A stretch of DNA of 64,000 nt from Microbulbifer sp. Q7 (GTDB lineage: Bacteria; Pseudomonadota; Gammaproteobacteria; Pseudomonadales; Cellvibrionaceae). The stretch spans positions 1,118,501 through 1,182,500 of the forward strand of contig NZ_LROY01000001.1 of assembly GCF_001639145.1 (NCBI RefSeq). Reading direction: 5' to 3'. Under the pieces are notes generated by a model. The model was not told the origin of the DNA and did no database searches. It was given only the letters and a program-made list of their open reading frames with translations. Made by a program: the position numbers and the translations under genes. Below, in pieces: positions 27,419-36,972 of this stretch (the stretch's first letter is position 1; every line of letters starts with the position of its first letter).

Positions 27419-28933
27419 TTACTTGCTGAAGCCCGTGGCGCCGCTATCGAGGATGTGGGCGCGGGAAACCGGAGAGGCAGGGTTCAGCCGCGCATCCAGC
27501 TGTTGCAGGTCGTCAGGAGCCAGCAGGCCAGCCACCAGCTTCAGGTTCAGGGTATTGATGATGTAGTCGTAGAGCGCGTTCGCGTAATCGGTGCGCGCCA
27601 GTGCCAGGGTGCGCTGGGCGAGCAGCACGTCGACGATATTGCGGGTACCCACCTCATAACCGGCCTGGGTGGCATCCAGTGCGCTCTTGGCGGAAATCAC
27701 CGCCTGCTCGCGGGCCTCCACGCGGCTGGTATCCGTGGTAACCGCGCGGTGCAGCGTACGGGTGTTCTGGATGGTGTTGCGCTCGGTCAGGTTGCGGATG
27801 TCCTCCGCTTCAAACGCCAGGTTGCGGGCTTCGCGGCGGCTGGCGCTGAGGCGGCCACCGGTGTAGAGCGGCATATTGAAATTGATCGCCGCAATGGTGG
27901 TCTCGGTTTGGGTGTCGATCGGTGTGGTCGGAAAGGACTCAGTGATGGAGCCCAGGCGCACCCCGGCATCGCTGTCGCCTTCTTCATCGACGTTGCGGTA
28001 GGAGATCGAGCCATCCAGGGTCGGCAGGTGCTGCGCTGCTGCTGCGCGGGCGCCGTAGCGTGCGGCGTCCGCTGCCAGGCGCGCGGCCTTCAGGGTAAAG
28101 TTGTTGGCCAGGGCAAATTCCACCCAGGAGGCGCGGTCGGCTGGGTTTGGCGGCGCTACGGTGAAATTCGGCTGCAGCGGCGCAACCGTATCGTGATCCC
28201 TGCCGGTGAGCACCGACAGGGCATCAAAACGGCTCAGCAGGTCGTCCTGTGCAGTGAGTCTGCGCGCCACGGCGCTGTCGTAGGCAGAGCGGGAGTCGTA
28301 GACATCGGTGATGGCGGTCAGGCCCACCTCAAAACGCTGCTGGGTTTGCTCCAGCTGCTTGGCCAGGGCTTCCTCTTCGGCAAGCGCGGCCTGCAGTACA
28401 TCGTGGGCGCGCAGCACGTCAAAATAGGCATTGGCGACACGCAGCATCATGTCCTGCTGGTTGGCGCTGAATTCTGCCGTTGCCCGCTCACTGAAGGTTT
28501 TGCCCTGTTTATAGCCCAGCCAGGCAGGGAGATCGAAAATAGCCTGGTCCAGGCGCGCGCTGTACAGGGTGGTGTCCGTGTCGGTGTTGCCAAACTGATT
28601 GAACACAACCAGGTTGCCGGTGTTCTGATTGATCTGGGTGCCGATACGGTCGAAGTTGGTTTTATTTCGATTGTATTCGGCGCCGGCGTTCACCTGGGGC
28701 AGTAGCGCGGAGCGCGCAATGTTTTTCGCTTCCAGGCCCGCGCGGTAAGCAGCACGGTCGGCCGCCAGTTGCGGATCGTTGTCGAGGGATTGCATATAGA
28801 TGTCCCACAGCGTGTCCGCCTGGGCCTGAACTGCTCCCAGTCCGGCGCCCAGTCCGAATAGGGTCGCGGCGAGCAGAGATTTCATCGGGCGGCCCAGCTT
28901 GTGAGCGATGCGCCCTTGTGCACTTCTTGTCAT
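27419..28933 (-). CDS. tolC: TolC-family outer membrane channel protein
   Basis: A 504-residue outer-membrane efflux protein with signal peptide (hydrophobic core ~18-36, cleavage after AQA before DTLWDIY). The start LWDIYMQSLDNDPQLAADRA and two OEP repeats with long helical, Ala/Gln/Glu-rich coiled coils fit TolC, which forms the trimeric channel for RND and type I export systems. ATG 28933 has AGGAA upstream; ATG 28885 gives a shorter signal peptide and is possible. Its position on the same side of nudF - yqiB - cpdA - yqiA - parE resembles the enterobacterial tolC locus. Confidence 0.9.
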   Translation of the reverse strand: MTRSAQGRIAHKLGRPMKSLLAATLFGLGAGLGAVQAQADTLWDIYMQSLDNDPQLAADRAAYRAGLEAKNIARSALLPQVNAGAEYNRNKTNFDRIGTQINQNTGNLVVFNQFGNTDTDTTLYSARLDQAIFDLPAWLGYKQGKTFSERATAEFSANQQDMMLRVANAYFDVLRAHDVLQAALAEEEALAKQLEQTQQRFEVGLTAITDVYDSRSAYDSAVARRLTAQDDLLSRFDALSVLTGRDHDTVAPLQPNFTVAPPNPADRASWVEFALANNFTLKAARLAADAARYGARAAAAQHLPTLDGSISYRNVDEEGDSDAGVRLGSITESFPTTPIDTQTETTIAAINFNMPLYTGGRLSASRREARNLAFEAEDIRNLTERNTIQNTRTLHRAVTTDTSRVEAREQAVISAKSALDATQAGYEVGTRNIVDVLLAQRTLALARTDYANALYDYIINTLNLKLVAGLLAPDDLQQLDARLNPASPVSRAHILDSGATGFSK

Positions 28934-29401
28934 TGCGTTCGATTTCCTGTGACAGCTGCGGTCTTCAATTTTTTTGGTGGCGTTTGCGGAGCTGGAAAAA
29001 ATACGCCCACGGCTTTCGGCAAACCCCGCTTGTCATTTCACATCCTGTGCTTTTATCGGTGTCTGCACATTTGAAATGCCTGTCATGCCTGCCTGCCCTG
29101 TTATCGCGCGGGCAGTGCAGGCCGTGCTCTTGTACGTCCAAGCGTCGTTTTTGGACGTCATTTGAGCATTCAGTCGCGAGAGTTTAACGCCGGTGCGCAG
29201 GAGCGTCGAGGCGACGACCGGCGCAATTTGGTATATCTTCGTTAAAAGGACGTGAATGTGCGTCCAGTGACCAAAGGTTGCCAAGAGCCGGTCTGCGCGC
29301 CGGGTTCAACCCCGCTTCCCGGTGACTCTGACGCGGCGGAAGGCCGCAGTGGATGCAGGCGGGGTCGAAAGGTTCGACAGCAAGCGAGTTTTGGGCGGAG
29401 C
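28934..29401. other. Divergent promoter region between tolC and the pqi operon
   Basis: About 470 bases with no gene I can support. It contains an 8-bp inverted repeat ACGTCCAA/TTGGACGT (29134-29158) and a further GGACG..CGTCC pair near 29250-29267, which are candidate regulator sites. The pqiA-like frame is open upstream to 29252 but that part has no family features. Confidence 0.5.
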
Positions 29402-30118
29402 ATGGGGCAAGAATCCTGGCAGGGCATACATGGTGCGGTTTCCGGGCGCAGTGGGTTCACGGAACCGGCGGCGCGGTGGAAACGCGCCTGCCATCAATGC
29501 GATTTACTGTTTACCCGCGCACACGCGCCGGTCGGACAGCGACTGCTCTGCCCACGCTGTGGCGCCACCCTGCACCGCAATATGGATCGCAGTGTCGCGC
29601 ACACCGCGGCCCTGAGCCTGAGCGGCCTGTTGCTGTTTATTCCCTCCGCAGCCCTGCCGCTGCTGGAATTTTCCCTGTTCTCGTTTGGCGCAGAAAACAC
29701 CCTGCTGAATGGCGTGCAGGCGCTGTTTGCGGCGGGCTACCTTTGGCTGGCATCGCTGGTGTTGTTCTGCAGCGTGTTGGCGCCCCTGGGCAAGTTTCTC
29801 CTGTTGGCGTTCATCAGCTGGGGTAGCGCCTGGGCGGGGATGGCCAGGCCGGTGGCGCGGGCGCTGCGCTGGTACCACCACTTGCAGGAGTGGGGGATGC
29901 TGGATGTGTATATGCTCGGGATCCTCGTGGCGCTGGTGAAAATGTCGGATCTGGGCAAGATGACCGTGGAGCCCGGGCTTTACTGTTTTGTGGCGATGAT
30001 GGTGGTATCCAGTGCCGCCACCGTGTCGTTTGATGCGGAAACCGTCTGGGCGCGACTCGCCCGGCATGCCAAAAATTCCGGCGAGAGCGCTCCCGCCGAT
30101 ACCGGAGGCACGCAGTGA
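29402..30118 (+). CDS. Paraquat-inducible protein A (PqiA/LetA) half-protein, first
   Basis: About 238 residues: a zinc-ribbon (CHQC and CPRC pairs) followed by a PqiA domain of four membrane helices. E. coli PqiA and LetA/YebS contain two such units in one chain; here they are encoded by two adjacent genes. These inner-membrane proteins work with MCE-domain proteins in lipid transport between the membranes. The end overlaps the next start by 4 bases (GTGA). ATG 29402 is chosen because it gives a short N-terminus before the zinc ribbon, although its ribosome-binding site is poor; a downstream start is possible. Confidence 0.83.
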   Translation: MGQESWQGIHGAVSGRSGFTEPAARWKRACHQCDLLFTRAHAPVGQRLLCPRCGATLHRNMDRSVAHTAALSLSGLLLFIPSAALPLLEFSLFSFGAENTLLNGVQALFAAGYLWLASLVLFCSVLAPLGKFLLLAFISWGSAWAGMARPVARALRWYHHLQEWGMLDVYMLGILVALVKMSDLGKMTVEPGLYCFVAMMVVSSAATVSFDAETVWARLARHAKNSGESAPADTGGTQ

Positions 30119-30786
30119 ACCGCCCGGCGCGCGCCCTGTCTCAGGGATTCTGGACGTGTCTCGGTTGTCGCCAGCTGGTGCCCAAACCGCCGGCGGCTTC
30201 CTGCCTGTGCCCCCGCTGCGGGGCGCGCATGCACGGACGGATCGACGGCAGCATCATGCTGACCTGGGCGCTGACGATTACCGGCGCGCTGCTGCTGATT
30301 CCGGCCAACGTTTTGCCGGTGATGACCGTCATTTATCTCGGGTCCGGCGACCCGAGCACGATTGTCGGTGGCACCCTGGAGCTCTATCACAACGGTCTGT
30401 GGGGCATTGCACTGATCGTGTTCGTCGCCAGTGTGGCGGTACCGGTGATGAAGCTCGTGGGGCTGGTGCTTTTGTGCCTGATCGTACAGCGGCGCTGGGA
30501 TGTGTCACCGCGGCAGGCAATGCGGATATACCGGGTGGTGAATGCCATCGGGCGCTGGTCGCTGCTGGATCTGTTCATGATTTCGATTCTGGTGGCGCTG
30601 GTTGATATGGGCGCCATTGCGGATGTGGCCGCCGGTGCCGGCAGCACCGCCTTCGCTACCGTGGTGGTGGTGACCATGCTCGCGGTGCGCGCATTTGATC
30701 CGCGGCTGATCTGGGATGTGTACGAAGAAAAAATAACCGCGCAGCCCGGGCTCGCGCAGCATAAATCGCACAGGGAGAATGAATGA
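30115..30786 (+). CDS. Paraquat-inducible protein A (PqiA/LetA) half-protein, second
   Basis: A 223-residue protein with the same layout as its upstream neighbour: zinc ribbon (CLGC and CPRC) near residues 15-37, then four helices starting IMLTWALTITGALLLIPANV, with the conserved LPVMTV and GxWS-type loop (IGRWSLLDLFMISIL). It starts with GTG in the stop of the first half and ends ATGA-overlapped with the MCE gene, so all three genes are translationally coupled. Together the two halves should make the two-domain PqiA equivalent. Confidence 0.88.
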   Translation: MNRPARALSQGFWTCLGCRQLVPKPPAASCLCPRCGARMHGRIDGSIMLTWALTITGALLLIPANVLPVMTVIYLGSGDPSTIVGGTLELYHNGLWGIALIVFVASVAVPVMKLVGLVLLCLIVQRRWDVSPRQAMRIYRVVNAIGRWSLLDLFMISILVALVDMGAIADVAAGAGSTAFATVVVVTMLAVRAFDPRLIWDVYEEKITAQPGLAQHKSHRENE

Positions 30787-33143
30787 GCGAACCGCCGTTG
30801 GAATACGACGCCCAGCCCGAAGGGTTGGCGCGCCGCAGTCGCGGTCTCTCGCTGGTTTGGCTGTTGCCGCTGATTGCCGCACTGATCGCCGTCTGGCTGC
30901 TGTACAAGGATTTCACCCAGGGTGACATTCGCGTCACCATCCTGTTTTCATCGGGCGAAGGCCTGGTGAAAGGCAAGACCGCGGTCAAATACTCCGGGGT
31001 GGAAATCGGGGTGGTGAATGACTTTCGCCTGGTGCCCAACGCCAAGGACCTGAACGGCCAGGATGGCGTACTCGCCGAAGTCTCCTTCAACCACAGTGCC
31101 GGCTATCTGCTGACCCGGGGAAGCAAGTTCTGGCTGGTCAAGCCGGAAGTTTCGCTGACCGGTGTGCGCGGGCTGGAAACCCTGGTCTCCGGGAACTATA
31201 TCGCCATCGAGCCGGGCAGCGGTCCCACCCAGAAACACTTTGTTGCTGTCCCTGAGCCGCCAGCCTATGTGCGCGGGGATGGCCTGCGGGTGACCCTCAA
31301 GGCGCCGCGGCTGGCGTCCCTGAGCCGCGGCTCGCCGGTGTACTTTCGCCAGCTGGAAGTGGGGCAGGTGGAAAGCTACCGCCTGTCGGAAGGCGCCAAC
31401 GAGGTGGAGATCGGCCTGTTTATCCGTCGGGAATATGCAGACCTGGTGCACCGCGGCAGCCGCTTCTGGAATGCCTCCGGGGTCTCGATTCAGGGCAGTA
31501 TCAGCGGTGTGACTGTGGAGATGGAATCCCTCGCCTCGCTGATCGCCGGCGGCGTCAGTTTCTACACGCCGGACTCCCAGATCCACACGCCTAAGGCGGA
31601 GGACGGTAATGAATTCAAGCTCTACAAAAGCTTTGCGGATGCGGATGCGGGCATTCCAATCACCCTGAATTTCAATCGCGGCGTCAGCCTGACCGAAGGC
31701 TCCACCCAGGTTTTTTACCAGGGGATTCGGGTGGGGGAGGTGAATGCGGTCAAAGCCAATCGCAGCATCGACGGTATGGAAGTCGAGGTACTGATGGACC
31801 CGATTACCGATGACCTGCTGACCGAAAACACACGATTCTGGCTAGCTCCGCCCACGCTGGACTTCACCTCCGGTGTCAACGACCTGCTGAAAGGTAATCG
31901 GATCGAGGTCGACCTGCGTACCGGTAACCGTTCGCTGCGCTCCTTTGACGCAGCGAGTTCGCCGCCGGCGCGCGACGCCCGTACTCCGGGATTGCACCTG
32001 CAACTGACCGCGCGCAATACCGGTTCTATCCAGCGCGGCGCGTCGGTGTACTACCGCCAGATGGAGGTGGGGCGTGTGCAGGGGATGGAGCTGGCGAGCG
32101 ATGGTTCCCGTGTGATTGTGTATGTGGTGATCGAGCCCCGGTATGCACATCTGGTCGACAGCGACAGCCGTTTCTGGAACGTCAGTGGCGTGCGCGCCAG
32201 CGCCAGCCTGCAGGGGGTCAAAGTGGAAACCGACTCGTTGCTGTCGGTGGTGCGTGGCGGAATCGCCTTTGGCAGTGGCCCCCAGCACAGCAAGAGTGTC
32301 GCCAAAGCGCGCTCCGGAGACAGCTTCCGCCTGTACAGCAGCCGCGAAGACGCCATGGAAGAGGGCATCAATATCTACATCGATCTCACCGGAGACGAGG
32401 GGCTGAAAGAGGGGACACCCCTGCGGTACCGGGGGATCCAGGTGGGGGAGATTACCCGCCTGCGCCTGAACTATGAAATGGATGGTGTACGCGCGCGGGC
32501 GCGACTCTATCGCCGTGCCGAGCGTTTTGCCCGCACGGGTACCCGCCTGTGGGTGGTTGGGCCGAAGATCGGCCTGAACGGTGTCGACAACCTGGATACC
32601 CTGGTCACCGGGCCATTTCTGGAACTGGAACCCGGGCTTGGCAACGAACCGCAGACCGAGTTCGTCGCCCTCGCGGCCAAGCCAGAACCGGACCTGGCGG
32701 ATACCATGATGATGCCCGGGCTGGCGCTGATCCTCGACGCGCCGCGGCGCGGATCGCTCAAGCGTGGCAGCCCGGTCTATTACCGCCAGGTGAAGGTCGG
32801 GCAGGTGACCGGCTATCAACTGGGGGAACTGGCAGACCGGGTGTACATCTATGTTTATATAGAACCGGAATACCGTACGCTGGTGCGCGAGCACAGCAAG
32901 TTCTGGAATGCCAGCGGCGTGGATGTGAATTTTGGTGTGATGACCGGCCTGGACGTACATACTGAGTCGGCGCAGGCATTGCTGGCCGGTGGCATTGCCT
33001 TTGCCACACCGAATAATCCGGAGATGGGCCTTGAAGTAGAATCGGGCAGCCATTATCCACTCTACGGAAAGCCGGAAGACGAGTGGTTGCTGTGGAGCCC
33101 CAAGATCGAGCTTTACCCATCGCTGGAAGACAGCTTCAAGTAA
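30783..33143 (+). CDS. MCE-family lipid transport protein (PqiB/LetB-like, six MCE domains)
   Basis: A 786-residue protein with a short cytoplasmic N-terminus, one membrane helix (~19-41) and a long periplasmic region. I count six MCE domains, at roughly 44-140, 160-255, 283-375, 400-495, 520-610 and 640-735, each showing the G..V.Y.G..VG pattern (for example AVKYSGVEIG, VYFRQLEVG, VYYRQMEVG). E. coli PqiB has three and LetB/YebT seven. Stacked MCE hexamers form a hydrophobic tunnel across the periplasm for lipids. It starts within the stop of the upstream gene. Two DUF4136 lipoproteins follow and may take the place of PqiC. Confidence 0.9.
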   Translation: MSEPPLEYDAQPEGLARRSRGLSLVWLLPLIAALIAVWLLYKDFTQGDIRVTILFSSGEGLVKGKTAVKYSGVEIGVVNDFRLVPNAKDLNGQDGVLAEVSFNHSAGYLLTRGSKFWLVKPEVSLTGVRGLETLVSGNYIAIEPGSGPTQKHFVAVPEPPAYVRGDGLRVTLKAPRLASLSRGSPVYFRQLEVGQVESYRLSEGANEVEIGLFIRREYADLVHRGSRFWNASGVSIQGSISGVTVEMESLASLIAGGVSFYTPDSQIHTPKAEDGNEFKLYKSFADADAGIPITLNFNRGVSLTEGSTQVFYQGIRVGEVNAVKANRSIDGMEVEVLMDPITDDLLTENTRFWLAPPTLDFTSGVNDLLKGNRIEVDLRTGNRSLRSFDAASSPPARDARTPGLHLQLTARNTGSIQRGASVYYRQMEVGRVQGMELASDGSRVIVYVVIEPRYAHLVDSDSRFWNVSGVRASASLQGVKVETDSLLSVVRGGIAFGSGPQHSKSVAKARSGDSFRLYSSREDAMEEGINIYIDLTGDEGLKEGTPLRYRGIQVGEITRLRLNYEMDGVRARARLYRRAERFARTGTRLWVVGPKIGLNGVDNLDTLVTGPFLELEPGLGNEPQTEFVALAAKPEPDLADTMMMPGLALILDAPRRGSLKRGSPVYYRQVKVGQVTGYQLGELADRVYIYVYIEPEYRTLVREHSKFWNASGVDVNFGVMTGLDVHTESAQALLAGGIAFATPNNPEMGLEVESGSHYPLYGKPEDEWLLWSPKIELYPSLEDSFK

Positions 33144-33200
33144 CAAGCCGGTGTGTTGCCGGGTGGTCGAATACATTTTCATACGAGATAGGGAGAACGG

Positions 33201-33764
33201 ATGCGTATTACAATAACCAGCCTGTTTGCAGGTCTGCTGGTAGCGGTTGGACTTGCTGGCTGCGGTACACCCACCAAGATTGATCGGATCGAGTCGCGCT
33301 CGGCGCCGGTGAGTTTCCAGACTTATGCCTGGGGTACCGAGATTTTGACCGGCGACACCGGCGCACCGGCCCAGCTGGTGGAGCTGGATACCGAGCTGCG
33401 CCGTACCGTGGGCGCGCTGATGCAGGCCCGGGGTTACCGCCAGGTGGCCAGCGTGGCGAACGCGCAGATGGTGGTGGAATACCAGGTGGCGGTCATTGAA
33501 GAGGAATTCGCCAGCGAAGAAGAGAACGAAAGCTGGGATGCGCAGTTCGACAGCAATGCCCAGCGCGGCGTGGTGGAACTGCCGGATCGCAGCGGTGCGC
33601 CGCGGATTACCCTGTCCGTGGGTATTGGCCCGCAAAACGGCATGCCGATCTGGGGCGGCAGTGCCACCAAGTTGATGGCGCGCCCGGAAGATAAAAGCGA
33701 ACGCCAGCGGATACTCAACAAAGCGGTGGGGGAGCTGCTCCGAGATTTACCGCCTGCCAGCTAA
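33201..33764 (+). CDS. DUF4136 lipoprotein
   Basis: A 187-residue lipoprotein with lipobox LAGC (Cys21). The mature part has the DUF4136 pattern: F.TYAWG, a helix ending in the middle (LRRTVGALMQARGYRQV), ADMVVEY-like ANAQMVVEYQVAV, and a C-terminal helix ILNKAVGELLRDLPP. DUF4136 proteins are outer-membrane lipoproteins of unknown role. It starts 57 bases after the MCE gene with GGGAG upstream, so it probably belongs to the Pqi-like operon. Confidence 0.85.
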   Translation: MRITITSLFAGLLVAVGLAGCGTPTKIDRIESRSAPVSFQTYAWGTEILTGDTGAPAQLVELDTELRRTVGALMQARGYRQVASVANAQMVVEYQVAVIEEEFASEEENESWDAQFDSNAQRGVVELPDRSGAPRITLSVGIGPQNGMPIWGGSATKLMARPEDKSERQRILNKAVGELLRDLPPAS

Positions 33765-33871
33765 AGAGTTCCTTAACACGTCTGGGCAACAATCCTGGGG
33801 CTAGCCCCAAATAACTCGTTAACCTCAGTTCGGCAGGGAAGCCGGGACTCTCAAACTCAACAGGAGAGCAT

Positions 33872-34450
33872 ATGGCTTCACTGTCTTCTATTTTGCGCAG
33901 CACCCTGCGCGTCGCCGCCCTCGGCGTGGTTCTGGTGGTGGGGCTTGGCGGATGTGCCAGCCCCAACCCGGTCGCCGTGGATTACGATCCCACCTTCAAG
34001 TTTGCCAATCTGCGCAGCTACTACCTGATGGATACCCTGGCCAATGGCCCGGTATCGCCGTTTGAAAGCAAGCGTGCCAGCCAGGCGGTGAACGACGTGC
34101 TCAAGGGCAGTTACCAGCCCGCGGCCACGCCTGAAGAAGCGGACTTTCTGGTGCGCGTGCAGTTGTTCAGCAGCGACAAAGTGGCCGTGTATGAAGACCC
34201 CTTCAGTATCTACGGCGGCTACCGCTATTTTGGCTTTGGCTGGCGAGCGCCTCTGCGCGTGCGCGAATACCGGGAGTCCACCCTGATCGTGGATGTACTG
34301 TCGCCCGAGCAGGCACCCCTCTGGCGAGGCAGCATGCCTTCCGTGGCAGGCCGCCACGCTGCCCCCGAGCAGCAGCTGTTCCGTCTGCGGGAAGAGGCCG
34401 GGATGATTCTCGCCAGGTTCCCGCCGTATAACGACGTCGGTTTTGATTGA
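33872..34450 (+). CDS. DUF4136 lipoprotein, second
   Basis: A 192-residue lipoprotein (lipobox LGGC, Cys28) with the same family layout: VDYDPTFKFANLRSYYL, ADFLVRVQLF, the Gly/Tyr-rich YGGYRYFGFGW, LIVDVLSPEQAPLWRG and a final helix ending in FPP. Distantly similar to the preceding gene, so the pair may be an old duplication. AGGAG precedes ATG 33872. It likely shares the outer-membrane role of its neighbour. Confidence 0.85.
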   Translation: MASLSSILRSTLRVAALGVVLVVGLGGCASPNPVAVDYDPTFKFANLRSYYLMDTLANGPVSPFESKRASQAVNDVLKGSYQPAATPEEADFLVRVQLFSSDKVAVYEDPFSIYGGYRYFGFGWRAPLRVREYRESTLIVDVLSPEQAPLWRGSMPSVAGRHAAPEQQLFRLREEAGMILARFPPYNDVGFD

Positions 34451-34481
34451 GTGATCCATTTAGCGGACTAAGGGCGTATCC

Positions 34482-35108
34482 GTGAGCGAAAGCAAAGATT
34501 TCAAGCCGCAATTTACCCGCGGTGCTGTCGATGTGATTTCCCGTAAAGCGGGATACGCCGGCTTTTTCCAGATTCACAAATTGCGCTTGCGCCATCGCCT
34601 CTTTCGCGGCGGCTGGAGCGGTGAAATGGAGCGCGAACTGTTCGTGCGTGGCCACGCGGTGGGGGTGCTGCTGTATGACCCTGAACGCCAGCTGGTGGCG
34701 CTCACCGAACAGTTCCGGGTCGGTGCCCTGGAACGGGAGGCCGGCCCCTGGTGCCTGGAAGTGGTGGCCGGCATGGTGGAAGAGGGGGAGTCCCTCGAAG
34801 ACGTTGCCCACCGAGAGCTGCAGGAGGAAGCCGGGTTGCAGGTCGACAGCCTGCACTTCATCCGCAGTTACCTGCCGAGCCCGGGAGGTACCAATGAGCG
34901 CATGCACCTGTTTTGTGCCTGTGCCGATCTCAGTGATGCCGAGGGGTACTTCGGGTTGCTGGACGAGCACGAGGATATTCGCCTGCGGGTCTTTCCCCTG
35001 GACATGCTGCTGGATGCCATGGTCAGTGATGATGGGATTGTCGACAACGCTGCCAGCATCATCAGCCTGCAGTGGCTGCAGTTGAACCGATCGCGCCTCG
35101 GAGTCTGA
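34482..35108 (+). CDS. nudF: ADP-ribose pyrophosphatase (Nudix)
   Basis: A 208-residue Nudix hydrolase. The Nudix box is intact: GMVEEGESLEDVAHRELQEE with the final AGL. It also has the FRVGALE loop and a proline just after (SPGGTNERMHLF), as in ADP-ribose pyrophosphatases, which cut ADP-ribose to AMP and ribose-5-phosphate. GTG 34482 with AAGGG upstream is the start. First gene of the conserved nudF - yqiB - cpdA - yqiA - parE order. Confidence 0.93.
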   Translation: MSESKDFKPQFTRGAVDVISRKAGYAGFFQIHKLRLRHRLFRGGWSGEMERELFVRGHAVGVLLYDPERQLVALTEQFRVGALEREAGPWCLEVVAGMVEEGESLEDVAHRELQEEAGLQVDSLHFIRSYLPSPGGTNERMHLFCACADLSDAEGYFGLLDEHEDIRLRVFPLDMLLDAMVSDDGIVDNAASIISLQWLQLNRSRLGV

Positions 35109-35323
35109 CCGGCGAGATGGCCCCCCCTGGGAGTTAACAGGGCAGTGCCGGCTGATAGTTACAGACAAATGGCAATTCTTGTCCGGGGCTGCCAGTGTAG
35201 TGAGTGTTCACCCGCAAATCTTCTCGGGAGTGTACGAAAATTCTTCCTCGGCGCTTAGATTCCCCATCATCACGGGCAATTTGAGAGATAAGTCACGGCG
35301 CGGAGTCAACAGGAGTGTCGATA

Positions 35324-35878
35324 ATGGCAGTACCGGCAGGCACTGGCCGCAGCAAGGCAAGTCAGCGCTCAGCGCAGGGCTCGAAAGGGCTAAATGCGCC
35401 GCATGGGACACATGGTAAGACGCGCTTTCGTGTCGACCTGACGACTTATCACGCCGACTGTGACGCCAATTATCTGCGGCTGTGCAAGTTGCTGCCGGAG
35501 CTGGCAAGTCACCAGAGCTGGTCCTACCGGATACCGCACGGCACACTCGAAGTGACCGTGCTGGAGCGCAGCAGGTACACCACCGAGGTATGCCTGCGGA
35601 CCGCGCCACTGAACAGTGGTGGTAATGAAAACGACTGGTTGACCCCGCCCCCCATCACCGTGCGCCTGTATCACGACGCGCGCATGGCCGAAGTGGTGGC
35701 GGTGGATGGCCAGGGGCCGATCGGGGGCAATGGGCTGAACTTCAGCTACCCCAATCCGGCTATGCACAACGAAGACGAGCGCCAGCAGGTCAATCGCTAC
35801 CTGAGCGAGTGGCTGGCGCACTGCCTGGCAAACGGCCGCGCCGAGGTCGAGCTTCCATTCCGCGGAAGTCCAACCTGA
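35324..35878 (+). CDS. DUF1249 family protein (YqiB-like)
   Basis: A 184-residue cytoplasmic protein. After a basic, Ser/Gly-rich N-terminus it shows the DUF1249 pattern: Y..DC.ANYLRLCKLLP, then ITVRLYHDARMAEVVA and NEDERQQVNRYLSEWLAHCLANG at the C-terminus. Function is unknown, but the gene lies between nudF and cpdA as in enterobacteria. ATG 35324 has AGGAG 8 bases upstream and is preferred over GTG 35315. Confidence 0.9.
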   Translation: MAVPAGTGRSKASQRSAQGSKGLNAPHGTHGKTRFRVDLTTYHADCDANYLRLCKLLPELASHQSWSYRIPHGTLEVTVLERSRYTTEVCLRTAPLNSGGNENDWLTPPPITVRLYHDARMAEVVAVDGQGPIGGNGLNFSYPNPAMHNEDERQQVNRYLSEWLAHCLANGRAEVELPFRGSPT

Positions 35879-35930
35879 AGTCAGCCGGGCATCGCACACG
35901 CGAACATGGATGTGACGGCAAGGTGAGACA

Positions 35931-36740
35931 TTGAATATCGACGCAGCACAACCGGCACACCGGCTGATCCAGATTACCGACCCCCATATTGGTGGCCGGC
36001 CGGATTACCAGTTGCTGGGATTGGATACCGGGCACACCCTGAGCGAGGTGCTCTCCGCTGTGTCCGGCCCTACGGCGTCCACATCGGCCGATTTGCTGGT
36101 GGTGACCGGAGACGTCTCTGCCAACGGCTCAGAAGCCGCGTACCGTCGCTTTCTGCACAAGATGCAGCCGGTTACCGCGCCCTGGTACTGGCTTCCCGGC
36201 AATCATGACACCCCCCGTAAGATGGATGAGCTGGCTCCGAGGCGGCGGCCGGAAGTAGTGTCCGTGGGGGCGTGGCGCCTGCTGCTGCTGGATACCAGTG
36301 TGCCGGGGCAGATCAGTGGCGGTCTCAGTGACGAAGAGCTTGCGCGTATCGGTCAGCTGCTTGAGGACCACCGCGAACACCCTTTGATGCTGATGATGCA
36401 CCACCAGCCGGTGCCCGTAGGCAGCCACTGGATCGACGGACATATGCTGAAACAGGGCCGTGAAGAACTCATCGCGCTGGTTCGCGGGCTCGAAAACGTC
36501 CGCGCCATCGCCTGGGGGCATGTGCACCAGCAGTTTGACAGTCACCTGGGCCACATCGGCCTGCACGCCACGCCTTCCACCTCAGTGCAGTTCACTCCTG
36601 GCAGTGGTCCTTTTGCCGTCGACAGTGAAATGCCCGGATACCGCTGGTTTAACCTGCGCGACGATGGCAGCTACGAGACCGGCGTCGAGCGGGTGGCGAT
36701 CGCAGAATACAGCGTGGATCTGGCGTCCTCCGGGTACTGA
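35931..36740 (+). CDS. cpdA: 3',5'-cyclic-AMP phosphodiesterase
   Basis: A 269-residue class III cyclic nucleotide phosphodiesterase lowering cAMP in the cytoplasm. The metallophosphoesterase metal ligands are visible in order: D-x-H in TDPHIGG, GDVS, GNHD, MMHHQP and GHVHQQ. The start is TTG 35931 with AGGTGAG upstream. Its position between DUF1249 and yqiA is the conserved one. Confidence 0.94.
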   Translation: MNIDAAQPAHRLIQITDPHIGGRPDYQLLGLDTGHTLSEVLSAVSGPTASTSADLLVVTGDVSANGSEAAYRRFLHKMQPVTAPWYWLPGNHDTPRKMDELAPRRRPEVVSVGAWRLLLLDTSVPGQISGGLSDEELARIGQLLEDHREHPLMLMMHHQPVPVGSHWIDGHMLKQGREELIALVRGLENVRAIAWGHVHQQFDSHLGHIGLHATPSTSVQFTPGSGPFAVDSEMPGYRWFNLRDDGSYETGVERVAIAEYSVDLASSGY

Positions 36741-36972
36741 CTCTGCGCGAATGGCAGAATTCAGGCCAATCGTCCCTTTGCACTTTTTAACCTGTCTTTC
36801 ATGACTCGGCAGCCATGCTTCTATCATAATATGGCACGTGAATTCGCGGTTCAGTGGTACCGGATTCCTGCGGCCGAGTCCCGGGCACATTTAGCGCGAG
36901 GCTAGTGCACAGCGTCACTCCCTGCGCTGCCAGCCGCAATCACCCACGTGTTCATCAGGAAGTGAGGTCACC

